The notes under the pieces: generated by a model
Seen by the model: the letters and a program-made list of their open reading frames with translations, nothing else
Told to the model about the DNA's origin: nothing
The model's database searches: none
Origin: an uncultured Collinsella sp.
GTDB taxonomy: Bacteria > Actinomycetota > Coriobacteriia > Coriobacteriales > Coriobacteriaceae
Length of the DNA stretch: 20,484 bases
Reading direction: 5' to 3'
Assembly: GCA_902494535.1 (NCBI GenBank)
Contig: CABUTO010000040.1
Span: 1-20,484, forward strand
Translations under genes and position numbers: made by a program
Shown: positions 6,224 to 15,532 of the stretch, piece after piece
How the letters are laid out: each line of letters starts with the position of its first letter
Position numbering within the stretch: position 1 is the stretch's first letter

Positions 6224-7507
6224 TTAGTAGATGACGGGATCGGGGACGGAAGCATGCTCGACATGCGCGCCGAGCGCCTGCAGCTTTTCGACAAACTGCT
6301 CGTAGCCGCGCTTGATGTGATGGATGGCCGAAACCTCGGTCGTCCCGTCGGCGATCAAGCCCGCTACGACGAGGGCCGCTCCGCCACGCAGATCGGGCGA
6401 GGTAACCTGTGCACCCGAGAAGCCCTTGACGCCATGAATCATGGCATGATGGCTCTCGATACGAATGTCGGCACCCATGCGCACCAGCTCAGAGGCAAAC
6501 ATAAAGCGATTCTCGAAGATGTTTTCGGTAATAACGGAACTGCCGTCGGCAAGGGCGGAGAGCACCATAATCTGCGCCTGCATGTCGGTCGGGAAACCGG
6601 GGAACGGAAGCGTCTGGATGTCGACCGGCTTGATACGCTCGGCACGGTTCACATGGACGCCATCTTCGACGCGCTCGCAGTCGATACCCATGAGCTCCAT
6701 CTTCTTGAGCACCATGCCCAAGTGAATGGGGCAAAAACCCGTGACGTCGACACCGCGATCGTCGGCCATCAACGCACCGGCAACGATAAAGGTACCGGCC
6801 TCGATGCGGTCGCCCACCACGCGATGGGTAACGGGATGGAGCTCTTCCACGCCTTCGATAGTCACGACGGGCGTACCGGCGCCGACAATCTTGGCGCCCA
6901 TCTCGTTAAGCATGTTGGCGAGATCGACGATCTCGGGCTCGCGGGCGGCATTATCGATAACCGTGGTGCCCTGTGCGCGCACAGAGGCCATGATGAGGTT
7001 CTCGGTCGCACCGACGCTGGCGAACTCGAGCGTGACGGTGGTACCGCGCAGACCTTGGGGCGCATTAGCGTTGATGTAACCGTGGGCGGTATCGAACTCA
7101 ACGCCCAGGGCCTCAAGACCAAGAATGTGCATATCGATCTTGCGAGCACCCAAGTTGCAGCCGCCCGGCATGGCAATTTTGGCGCGATGGAAGCGGCCCA
7201 GCAGGGGTCCCATGACGGCGGTGGAAGCGCGCATCTTGGCAACGAGCTCGTAGGGGGCCTCCCATGAATCGACCTGAGAGGTATCAATCTCGAGCGTGTG
7301 CTCGTCGAGAACATCGATCGTAGCGCCCATGCCTTTGAGCACCTTGCCCATCACGTGGACATCGGAAATATCGGGCACGTTCTGCAGCGTCGTCTTGCCC
7401 GGCGCCAGAAGCGTTGCCGCCATGAGTTTGAGCGCGGAGTTCTTGGCGCCCGAAACGGGCACGGAGCCTCCGATGGCGTGGCCACCCTCAACGCGGATAA
7501 TATCCAA
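6224..7507 (-). CDS. murA: UDP-N-acetylglucosamine 1-carboxyvinyltransferase
   Basis: MurA catalyses the first committed step of peptidoglycan synthesis, transferring enolpyruvate from PEP to UDP-GlcNAc in the cytoplasm. The protein has 427 residues, close to the family norm of about 420. The N-terminal SGAKNSALK (Lys22-Asn23) and the active-site loop MPGGCNLG with Cys117, the fosfomycin-targeted cysteine, are intact. The start codon is TTG at 7507, preceded by AAAGGG with about 6 nt spacing; the N-terminus MDIIRVEGGHAIGG fits the family. The ATP-synthase terminator ends only 13 nt upstream, so either the promoter lies before that hairpin or the gene depends on read-through. The LCP gene follows 12 nt downstream. 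Confidence 0.96.
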   Translation of the reverse strand: MDIIRVEGGHAIGGSVPVSGAKNSALKLMAATLLAPGKTTLQNVPDISDVHVMGKVLKGMGATIDVLDEHTLEIDTSQVDSWEAPYELVAKMRASTAVMGPLLGRFHRAKIAMPGGCNLGARKIDMHILGLEALGVEFDTAHGYINANAPQGLRGTTVTLEFASVGATENLIMASVRAQGTTVIDNAAREPEIVDLANMLNEMGAKIVGAGTPVVTIEGVEELHPVTHRVVGDRIEAGTFIVAGALMADDRGVDVTGFCPIHLGMVLKKMELMGIDCERVEDGVHVNRAERIKPVDIQTLPFPGFPTDMQAQIMVLSALADGSSVITENIFENRFMFASELVRMGADIRIESHHAMIHGVKGFSGAQVTSPDLRGGAALVVAGLIADGTTEVSAIHHIKRGYEQFVEKLQALGAHVEHASVPDPVIY

Positions 7508-7520
7508 GGTCTACCCTTTC

Positions 7521-7559
7521 AAAAAGCATGCCCGGGGTGGCTGGGCCATCCCGGGCATG
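7521..7559 (-). terminator. Strong terminator between atpC and murA
   Basis: A 15-bp stem (CATGCCCGGGATGGC with its complement, one G-T wobble, 3-nt loop) at 7527-7559 is followed on the minus strand by CTTTTT. It closes the ATP synthase operon. The U run abuts the ribosome site of murA, so the hairpin could also act as an attenuator for murA. Confidence 0.88.
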
Positions 7560-7595
7560 ATGTGTTCGCAAATGGTCGAACGCTAAATCGTTTGA

Positions 7596-7988
7596 CTATT
7601 GGGCAAGCTTGAGCTTACACCATGCGATTTCATTATAGAGGTAGGCGCGGCGTGCATCATCCTCCGACAAATTACCCAGCTTCTCTTCAAAACCTTGAAT
7701 ATCAGCTTTAAGCTTGTCGGCATCGACGGTCGCCAAATCGCAAGCGCGCTCGGCGAGAACGGTCACGACATCGTCCGCAACCTGGGCATAGCCGCCGGCC
7801 ACGGCAAACGTGTGGTCGACAGTGCCCATGGCCTTATCGGAAACGCGAACGTAACCGCGGTCGATCGTGCAGATCTCGCTGGAGTGAGCAGGCAGAACGC
7901 CAAACTCGCCATCCGTGGACGGAATCGACACAAACGCAGCGTCGCCCTCATAGGCGCAGCTCACGGGGCACACGATGCGGATACGCAT
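7596..7988 (-). CDS. atpC: ATP synthase F1 subunit epsilon
   Basis: The central-stalk subunit epsilon (130 residues) couples rotation to catalysis and can inhibit ATP hydrolysis. The N-terminal beta-sandwich (about 1-85) shows the typical SIPSTDGEFGVLPAHSSEI segment, and FAVAGGYAQV precedes the helical hairpin (about 90-130, charged and Leu-rich). It is the last gene of the atp operon, with its start 3 nt after the atpD stop and a terminator 37 nt after its own stop. Confidence 0.95.
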   Translation of the reverse strand: MRIRIVCPVSCAYEGDAAFVSIPSTDGEFGVLPAHSSEICTIDRGYVRVSDKAMGTVDHTFAVAGGYAQVADDVVTVLAERACDLATVDADKLKADIQGFEEKLGNLSEDDARRAYLYNEIAWCKLKLAQ

Positions 7989-7991
7989 AAC

Positions 7992-9445
<1,454 letters not shown>

Positions 9446-9446
<1 letters not shown>

Positions 9447-10354
9447 TACTGTTCCTCCAATGCTGAGGCTCCGCCGACGATCTCGTTAATCTCGGTCGTG
9501 ATCGAAGCCTGACGCACGCGACTATACGTGCGGGTAAGGGTCGAGATGATCGCGGTGGCGTTTTCCGTCGCGGAGTGCATGGCCTTGCGGCGTGCACCCT
9601 GCTCGGCGGCCGCCGAATCGATCAGGGCCTGATAGATGACCGTCAGGATATACGACGGTACAAGCTTGCCGAGAACATGCTCGGGAGAGGGCACGAACTC
9701 GAACGTGGACGAGATGCGCTTAGGGGCGTCGGTCTCGTTCTTACGCGGACCGTGGGCCATAGCGATCATCTCGGGATCGAGCGGCAGCAAGTGCTCGACG
9801 CGAAGCTCCTGATCCACGCGGTTCTTGGCGTGGTGGTAGACAAGCTCGACGCGGTCAAGCTCGCCGGCACGATACGCATCGCAGATATGAGAGGAAATCA
9901 TGCGAGCCTGATTGAAATCGGGCTCGGAGGAATTGCCCTCAAAGTGCATGACGACGTTTGCGCGGTCGCGGAAATACGTGGCCGGCTTGCGTCCACACGC
10001 AATGATCTCGCACTCGATGCCATCGTTCGCCCAAGAAGCGGCGAGCTGTTCGGCCGTGCGCTCCACCGTCGTATTGAAACCGCCGGCAAGGCCGCGGTCC
10101 GAGGCAATAACGACAATCAGGCCATGCTTGACGCTCTCATGCTTCTGCAGCATGGGATCGGTGCCCGAACAGGAGGCGTCGCCGGCGACCGTCAACATGA
10201 CGTCGGTCAGCGCCTCCTTATAGGGCTCGGCCTGCTTGGAGCGATCGAGGGCACGACGGATCTTGGCCGTAGAGACCATCTCCATCGTGCGCGTGATCTG
10301 CTTGGTCGTGGTAACCGAGGAGATTCGCTTCTTAATGTCGCGAAGGTTGGCCAT
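9446..10354 (-). CDS. atpG: ATP synthase F1 subunit gamma
   Basis: The rotor shaft of F1 (302 residues). The N-terminal helix MANLRDIKKRISSVTTTKQITRTMEMVSTAKIRRA and the C-terminal MHSATENATAIISTLTRTYSRVRQASITTEINEIVGGASAL form the conserved coiled coil. The Rossmann-like middle contains VIASDRGLAGGFNT. Its ribosome site GAGGAG is embedded in the end of atpA, 5 nt separate the genes, and its stop overlaps the atpD start. Confidence 0.97.
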
Positions 10355-10359
10355 GGGGC

Positions 10360-11958
10360 TTAGTTCTCCTCTGATCCAGAAACATCCGAATGGTGCTTGG
10401 CCATGAACTGCTGCTTGAAGTCGCCGATGACGCGCAAGAGCTCAGCCTTGGTGTCATCATCGATCTTCTTGGCGCGAACCTTGTCGAGCAGCGAGCCAAA
10501 GCCGTTGTCCAAGTACTCGATAAGCTCAGCGCGGAAAGGCAGCACGTCGGCAATCTCCAGGTCGTCCAGGAAGCCCTCGTTGCCTGCAAACAGAACTGCA
10601 ATCTGCTCGCCAACCTCAAACGGCTTGTAGCGCGGCTGCTTAAGGAGCTCAGTCATGCGAGCGCCGTGGGTAAGCTGCTTTTGCGTGGCCTCGTCGAGGT
10701 CGGAGCCGAACTGCGTAAAGCCGGCGAGCTCCTGGTACGAAGCGAGGTCCAGACGGAGGTTGCCGGCGACCTGCTTCATAGCCTTGGTCTGTGCGTCGCC
10801 ACCGACGCGGGACACGGAGATACCCACGTCGACTGCCGGGCGCTGGCCCTGGAAGAAGAGCTCGGACTGCAGGTAAATCTGACCATCGGTAATGGAAATG
10901 ACGTTGGTCGGAATGTAGGCCGAAACGTCGCCGTCCTGGGTCTCGATGATCGGCAGAGCCGTCATGGAGCCGTAACCGTTCTTCTTGGACATCTTGACGG
11001 CACGCTCGAGCAGACGAGAGTGCAGGTAGAAGATGTCGCCAGGATAGGCCTCGCGTCCGGGCGGACGATGCAGCGTCAGCGACATCTGACGGTAGGCCAC
11101 AGCCTGCTTGGACAGGTCGTCGTAGATGACGAGCACGTGGCCGCCGGGGTTGGTCTCGCTGGCGGGCTTGCCGTCCTCGCCGTTGTACATGAAGAACTCG
11201 CCGATAGCGGCACCGGCCATAGGCGCGATGTACTGCATAGGGGCGGAATCGGCAGCGGTGGCCGAAACGATGATGGTGTAGTCGAGCGCACCGTGCTGGG
11301 CGAGGGTCTCACGGATGTTGGCAACCGTGGAGGCCTTCTGGCCGATGGCGACATAGATGCAGACCATGCCCTTGCCGCGCTGATTGAGGATAGCGTCGAT
11401 GGCAATGGCGGTCTTACCGGTCTTACGGTCGCCGATGATGAGCTCACGCTGACCACGGCCGATAGGCACCATGGAGTCGATGGCCAACAGACCGGTCTGA
11501 ACCGGCTCGCACACCGGGGTACGGTCGATGACGCCGGGGGCCTTGAACTCGATGGGGCGACGATGCGTGGCGACGATGTCACCCAGGCCGTCGATAGGCT
11601 GGCCGAGCGGATTGACGACGCGGCCGAGCATGGCGCGGCTCACGGGGATATCCATAATGCGGCCAGTGGTGCGGCACTCGTCGCCTTCCTTGATGGAGTC
11701 GACGGCACCGAACAGAACGGCGCCGACCTCGTCACGGTCAAGGTTCTGGGCAAGACCGAAGACGGTCTCACCGGTATCGGAGCTCTTGAACTCCAGAAGC
11801 TCGCCTGCCATGGCGCTCTTGAGGCCGGAGACGCGCGCGATGCCGTCGCCTACCTCGTCGACCGTTGAAACCTCATGCGTATCGACCGTCGCGGAGAGGC
11901 TCGTGAGCTGCTCCTGCAGTTTCTTGGCGATATCCTGGGCATTGAGGGTTTTGGACAT
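10360..11958 (-). CDS. atpA: ATP synthase F1 subunit alpha
   Basis: The regulatory nucleotide-binding subunit of F1 (532 residues), alternating with beta in the hexamer. The Walker A GDRKTGKT is at 176-183. The conserved arginine-finger region reads SVSRVGGDAQTKAMKQV. The C-terminal tail (after about 505) is somewhat longer than in short homologues and is charged. Its ATG overlaps the atpH stop as TAATG, and AGGTGAAGC provides the ribosome site. Confidence 0.98.
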   Translation of the reverse strand: MSKTLNAQDIAKKLQEQLTSLSATVDTHEVSTVDEVGDGIARVSGLKSAMAGELLEFKSSDTGETVFGLAQNLDRDEVGAVLFGAVDSIKEGDECRTTGRIMDIPVSRAMLGRVVNPLGQPIDGLGDIVATHRRPIEFKAPGVIDRTPVCEPVQTGLLAIDSMVPIGRGQRELIIGDRKTGKTAIAIDAILNQRGKGMVCIYVAIGQKASTVANIRETLAQHGALDYTIIVSATAADSAPMQYIAPMAGAAIGEFFMYNGEDGKPASETNPGGHVLVIYDDLSKQAVAYRQMSLTLHRPPGREAYPGDIFYLHSRLLERAVKMSKKNGYGSMTALPIIETQDGDVSAYIPTNVISITDGQIYLQSELFFQGQRPAVDVGISVSRVGGDAQTKAMKQVAGNLRLDLASYQELAGFTQFGSDLDEATQKQLTHGARMTELLKQPRYKPFEVGEQIAVLFAGNEGFLDDLEIADVLPFRAELIEYLDNGFGSLLDKVRAKKIDDDTKAELLRVIGDFKQQFMAKHHSDVSGSEEN

Positions 11959-12434
11959 TAGGCTTCACCTCCGTACGAATTAGCAGAGTTTGCGAGGGTC
12001 TCCTGCGCGATGCGCAGCTGCGTCTTGACGGAAATGTCACGACGCTCGCCGCGGGCCTCGAGCACCAGGCCGCCCACGATAGACGGGTCGACCTGCTCGA
12101 TAAGGAATACCTTGCGGCCGAAGTCCTGCTCGCATTTCTTAGTGATGGTTTGACGCAGCTCGTCGTCGAGCGGGATCGCCGTGGTGACGGTCACGCCCAC
12201 TACATCCTCGTCTTCCTCGGCAACATACTTAAAGGCAGCTGCCACCTTGGGAAGAAGGTCGAGCTGGTCGCGCTTGGACATGGTGTCGAGCACGGCGATG
12301 ATCTCGGGGCTGGCGGAAGCCAGGCGCTCGATCATCTCGAGGTCCTCGAACACATGGTTCTCGGCCTTGGCGGCTTCCATGAGGGAGCGCGCGTAGGTCT
12401 CGAGCACCTTGTCCTGATAGCGGCTAGTCGGCAT
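11958..12434 (-). CDS. atpH: ATP synthase F1 subunit delta
   Basis: The peripheral-stalk subunit that ties the top of F1 to subunit b. It has 158 residues, about 20 shorter than the E. coli protein (177). The N-terminal helical bundle begins YQDKVLETYARSLMEAA, and the C-terminal signature reads VDPSIVGGLVLEARGERRDISVKTQL, the classic GG-x-x-x family motif. Its start lies 11 nt inside the end of atpF and its stop overlaps the atpA start. The shortness appears to be loss within the middle, not truncation at either end. Confidence 0.95.
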   Translation of the reverse strand: MPTSRYQDKVLETYARSLMEAAKAENHVFEDLEMIERLASASPEIIAVLDTMSKRDQLDLLPKVAAAFKYVAEEDEDVVGVTVTTAIPLDDELRQTITKKCEQDFGRKVFLIEQVDPSIVGGLVLEARGERRDISVKTQLRIAQETLANSANSYGGEA

Positions 12435-13026
12435 TCAGGCTACCTGCTTCCTGGATGTAGCGCTCGATGAGCTTCTTCTGCTCGGTCTCGTCCTCGAGTG
12501 CCTCGCCCACGATCTTGGTGGCGACGGCGACGGACAGGTCGGCGATGGAGCTCGCGGCACCGGCGTAGATGGACTTGCGCTCGTCCTCGACGGTCGTGTG
12601 GGCCTTGGCGATAATCTCCTCGGCCTCCTTGTGAGCAGCCTCGATGATACGGGCGCGCTCGGACTCGGCGTCCTTACGGGCCTCGAGAACGATGTCGGCA
12701 GCCTGACGACGGGCGTCGGTGACGATCGAGTCGGACTCAGCACGCTTGGCGATAGCCTCCTGCTTGGTCTTCTCGGCCTCGTCGAGGCTCTCCTCGATCT
12801 TCTTGCCGCGCTCCTCCATGGTTTTCATGATGCCCGGCAGGGCGACCTTGGCCAGCACGATCCAGATGATCAGGAAGGCGATAAGCGCCGGGATGAACTC
12901 CGCCATCTTAGGGATGAGGATGTCCGCACCGGCAGCGCCGTCCTCGGCGAACGCGGAAACCGGCATGAGCAGCGCGGCCGCGGACGCGGAGAGTGCGATC
13001 GCGCTCTTCTGGGATGAAAGATTCAT
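12424..13026 (-). CDS. atpF: ATP synthase Fo subunit b, with signal-peptide-like N-terminus
   Basis: The peripheral-stalk membrane subunit (200 residues versus about 156-170 usual). The segment 43-63 (FIPALIAFLIIWIVLAKVAL) is the expected membrane anchor, and the rest (64-200) is a charged coiled coil typical of b. Ahead of the anchor lies an extra hydrophobic stretch ending MPVSAFAED (about 8-28), which looks like a signal peptide with an Ala-x-Ala cleavage site at 25-27. The ATG at 13026 has GGAG 8 nt upstream, so the extension appears to be translated. It overlaps atpH by 11 nt and follows atpE by 15 nt. Confidence 0.95.
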   Translation of the reverse strand: MNLSSQKSAIALSASAAALLMPVSAFAEDGAAGADILIPKMAEFIPALIAFLIIWIVLAKVALPGIMKTMEERGKKIEESLDEAEKTKQEAIAKRAESDSIVTDARRQAADIVLEARKDAESERARIIEAAHKEAEEIIAKAHTTVEDERKSIYAGAASSIADLSVAVATKIVGEALEDETEQKKLIERYIQEAGSLNAD

Positions 13027-13041
13027 ACTTGACGCTCCGTG

Positions 13042-13236
13042 CTATTTAACGATCAGCGCGACAACGAAGCCGATCAGAGCCAGAGCCTCGCCGAAGGCGG
13101 AGCCCATGATGAAGACGGTGAACACGCGGCCCTGGACCTCAGGCTGACGGGCCATAGCACCCGTAGCACCCAGAGCAGACAGGCCGATAGCAAGACCAGC
13201 GCCGATAACACCGAGACCGTAACCGATAACTCCCAC
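13042..13236 (-). CDS. atpE: ATP synthase Fo subunit c
   Basis: The proteolipid ring subunit: two membrane helices joined by the polar loop ARQPE (29-33). The ion-carrying carboxylate is Glu50 in GSAFGEALALIGF. Glu is followed by Ala, as in H+-type rings; the ES motif of Na+ rings is missing, so protons are the likely coupling ion. At 64 residues it is very short (70-90 is usual), with almost nothing before the first helix. The start is GTG with an unusually strong AAAGGAGG site 4 nt upstream, fitting the need for many copies per complex. Confidence 0.95.
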   Translation of the reverse strand: MGVIGYGLGVIGAGLAIGLSALGATGAMARQPEVQGRVFTVFIMGSAFGEALALIGFVVALIVK

Positions 13237-13360
13237 GATTCCTCCTTTGTCGTGCGTGTCTTATTTCACGCAGGATAACCTTTTTATAACTGCCGGGCTC
13301 CATGGGTACGGGCACCGGCGGTTAAACGAATTGCCTTACCTTTAAGACGCGAACGGGAGA
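13237..13360 (-). other. atpB-atpE intercistronic region with long-loop hairpin
   Basis: At 124 bp this is the largest gap within the atp operon. It contains AACCGCCGG/CCGGCAGTT (minus strand, about 13290-13325) as an imperfect 9-bp stem with an 18-nt loop, then TATAAAAAGG, then the strong atpE ribosome site. The stem may stabilise the highly translated atpE message; an internal promoter cannot be excluded. Confidence 0.4.
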
Positions 13361-14164
13361 CTACTCCTCCTCCGCGACCTCCTCTGCCTCGGAGACATAC
13401 ACGGCGGTAAGGACCGTGAAAACGTAAGCCTGGATGGCGCCGACCACAAGCTCGATCGCGTAGATCAGGATGAGGATGGCAAGCCAGGCAAGCGAAGGCA
13501 GGGCGCCGACGGCGTGAGCCGCGGAAGCCTGCTGAAGCAGCGGCTGCATGAACATGCTCGCCATGATGGCGAACGAGCCCATGACCACGTGCCCTGCGAA
13601 CATATTGCAGAACAGACGGACGGCGAGCGTGATGAGGCGCAGGAAGGTCGAAAAAAGCTCGACGACCCACACGAGCACGTTCATCGGGAAGCTCACGCCC
13701 TCCGGGGCGAGGCTCTTAATGTAGCCGATCACGCCGTGAGCCTTGCATCCGTAGTAGATGAAGTACACGAAGGCGAAGATGGCGAGCGCGGCGGTGGAGC
13801 CGATTGCGCCGGTGCCGGGCTTCATTCCCGGGATCAGGCCGATCATGTTATTGATCAGGATGAACAGGAAAAGCGAGCACAGGAACGGGAAGTGCTTCTT
13901 CCAGTTCTCACCCACGACGCCCTTGCCGATATCGTTCTCGACGTACTCGATGATGTACTCGAAACCGTTGACGAAGAAGCCCTTGGGGACCAACGTCTGC
14001 TTCTTCTTGAACACGGCCAGGACGATCAGGAGCACGATCGTGGAGACGATCAGCCAAAACGAGTACTGCGTGATGCCGCAGCTCAGATCGCCCGCGACGG
14101 GGGTGGAGCTGAACTCGCTGACCAGATGATTAATCTCATCAGGCAGCTTTTCAAAAATTTCCAC
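13361..14164 (-). CDS. atpB: ATP synthase Fo subunit a
   Basis: The stator half-channel subunit, 267 residues and five to six membrane helices. The essential arginine is Arg183 in AVRLFCNMFAGH, matching the LRLFGNMxAG signature (E. coli Arg210). The helix-2 motif FLFILINNMIGLIPG is also present. The C-terminus is acidic (SEAEEVAEEE). The start is GTG at 14164 with AAAGG upstream, 3 nt after the atpI-like gene. Confidence 0.97.
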   Translation of the reverse strand: MEIFEKLPDEINHLVSEFSSTPVAGDLSCGITQYSFWLIVSTIVLLIVLAVFKKKQTLVPKGFFVNGFEYIIEYVENDIGKGVVGENWKKHFPFLCSLFLFILINNMIGLIPGMKPGTGAIGSTAALAIFAFVYFIYYGCKAHGVIGYIKSLAPEGVSFPMNVLVWVVELFSTFLRLITLAVRLFCNMFAGHVVMGSFAIMASMFMQPLLQQASAAHAVGALPSLAWLAILILIYAIELVVGAIQAYVFTVLTAVYVSEAEEVAEEE

Positions 14165-14167
14165 GAC

Positions 14168-14479
14168 TTACCTTTCGACCTCATGAGGATCTCGCAGCGC
14201 CTTGGCGACGCGAACCGTGCAGACGGCCATAAAGGCCACGAAGCCGATCGCCTCGCCCAAGAGGAACATACGAAACGCCTCTCCGAACAACGCGAACACG
14301 ACCAGGGTAAAGACAAGCAACGCGATTGCCGAGACCGCGAGACTCACCATACCCTTGAGCATGTCCGCATTCTGCTTATCGTCAAGAACCGGCTTGAGCG
14401 TAAAGACAAAGGGAAGGAAGGCAATCGCGCCCGCGATGGCACCTGCAACGATAGCGAGCAGATCGGCTATCTGAAACAC
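14168..14479 (-). CDS. AtpI-like small membrane protein
   Basis: A protein of about 104 residues with three to four hydrophobic helices (LLAIVAGAIAGAIAFLPFVF, MVSLAVSAIALLVFTLVVFALF, LLGEAIGFVAFMAVCTV), first in the atp operon directly before atpB. Position and topology match AtpI, a factor that helps assemble the c ring in several bacteria; sequence identity to AtpI is not obvious to me. Two GTG starts are possible. The one at 14491 has its purine run only 2 nt away, while the one at 14479 has GAGGA 5 nt upstream, so I chose the latter. Confidence 0.75.
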   Translation of the reverse strand: MFQIADLLAIVAGAIAGAIAFLPFVFTLKPVLDDKQNADMLKGMVSLAVSAIALLVFTLVVFALFGEAFRMFLLGEAIGFVAFMAVCTVRVAKALRDPHEVER

Positions 14480-14541
14480 TGGCGTCCTCACTTTCCTTTT
14501 TTATCGCCTCACAGGACAGTTCCCGCCAAACATTGGTGACT

Positions 14542-14569
14542 ATTGTACGAGCCAATCGCTAAAGTACAA
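14542..14569 (-). promoter_or_regulatory. Promoter of the atp operon
   Basis: On the minus strand TTGTAC (14569-14564), a 16-bp spacer and TACAAT (14547-14542) match the housekeeping sigma consensus at 4/6 and 5/6. It lies about 60 nt upstream of the first operon gene. The hexamers share an inverted GTACAA/TTGTAC, perhaps by chance. Confidence 0.65.
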
Positions 14570-14684
14570 CCGAAAAAGCATCGGTTAATACGCACCTGTT
14601 CGTTTTCTTAAGACCTTCTTTATGCCGCAGGTACGGTAATACGTTTTTCTCGAACCCTGCAGGGCAAAACGTCCGTTAACAGGA

Positions 14685-14719
14685 GTGCGCGCGGTCGTCT
14701 TTTGCTCGCCCGCGCGCAC
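14685..14719. other. 10-bp GC hairpin between upp and the atp promoter
   Basis: GTGCGCGCGG and CCGCGCGCAC pair perfectly around a 15-nt loop, about 43 nt after the upp stop. No U run follows on the minus strand; on the plus strand a loose T-rich stretch follows. It is the best candidate for the end of the upp transcript but is not a canonical terminator. Confidence 0.45.
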
Positions 14720-14761
14720 CATTTCTTCGTATTTTCGACGTTAGCCGGTATGGCCCAGAGA

Positions 14762-15409
14762 TTACAGCGTGCCGTAGATGCGGTCGCCGGCGTCGCCCAG
14801 GCCGGGAACGATGTAGGCAGCTTCGTTGAGATGGTCGTCGATGGCGCAGGTATAGATATGCACATCGGGGTCCTTCTCAGTCAGCGACTTGAGGCCCTCG
14901 GGGGCCGCGACGATGCACAGCATGCGGATGTCCTTGACACCGCGCCCGCGCAGGTAGCTGATGGCCATCTCGGCCGAACCGCCCGTGGCGAGCATGGGGT
15001 CGACGACCAGGCAGATGCGCTGGTCGATATCCTTGGGCATCTTGCAGTAATACTCATGCGGCTCGTGGGTAACCTCGTCGCGCTCCATACCGATGTGGCC
15101 CACGCGAGCGGAGGGTACCAAGTCGAGGATGCCATCGACCATGCCGAGGCCCGCACGCAGGATGGGCACGATGGCGAGTTTCTTGCCGGCGAGCTGTTTG
15201 AACGTGGCGGTAGTGATGGGGGTCTCGACTTCGACGTCTTCCATGGGCAGGTCGCGCATGGCCTCGTAGCCGTCAAAAAGTGCGAGCTCGCGCACAAGCT
15301 GGCGGAACTGGTTGGTGCCGGTGTTTTTGTCGCGCAGGATCGACAGCTTGTGCTGGACGAGCGGGTGGTCGACAAGCGTCACACGGGACGCGTCGTAGGT
15401 GACGGTCAT
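14762..15409 (-). CDS. upp: Uracil phosphoribosyltransferase
   Basis: Converts uracil and PRPP to UMP in pyrimidine salvage, in the cytoplasm. At 215 residues it is close to the usual 208-210. The PRPP-binding loop DPMLATGGS is at 137-145 and the C-terminal uracil-binding segment YIVPGLGDAGDR at about 199-210; ILRAGLGM (83-90) is also typical. The frame extends to 15469, but the ATG at 15409 begins the standard N-terminus and has AAAGGGG upstream, at a rather long spacing of about 11 nt. It is 123 nt downstream of glpK with a weak terminator between, so it may be expressed separately. Confidence 0.95.
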   Translation of the reverse strand: MTVTYDASRVTLVDHPLVQHKLSILRDKNTGTNQFRQLVRELALFDGYEAMRDLPMEDVEVETPITTATFKQLAGKKLAIVPILRAGLGMVDGILDLVPSARVGHIGMERDEVTHEPHEYYCKMPKDIDQRICLVVDPMLATGGSAEMAISYLRGRGVKDIRMLCIVAAPEGLKSLTEKDPDVHIYTCAIDDHLNEAAYIVPGLGDAGDRIYGTL

Positions 15410-15435
15410 GGGTTGATTGCCCCTTTCGTTGCGGC

Positions 15436-15460
15436 CGCAAAACGGCCTTGCTGACAAGGC
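15436..15460 (-). terminator. Weak terminator-like hairpin between glpK and upp
   Basis: GCCTTG and CAAGGC form a 6-bp stem with a 4-nt loop (15445-15460), followed on the minus strand by CGTTTTG. The U run is short, so termination may be partial. Confidence 0.4.
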
Positions 15461-15532
15461 GCGAAGCAATGTTGCCGCTGCACGCCATGCATTAGTTTAG
15501 CGGTTTGTTATATCGAGCAGCCCATCACAGCC

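Noticed and set aside
10390..11868. Plus-strand open frame of 492 codons opposite atpA
   Set aside because: The antisense shadow of atpA, with low-complexity Val/Gly/Asp/Arg composition and no recognisable domain.
13042..13236. Na+-coupled c subunit
   Set aside because: The carboxylate Glu50 is followed by Ala-Leu, without the Glu-Ser pair of Na+ rings, so H+ coupling is more likely.
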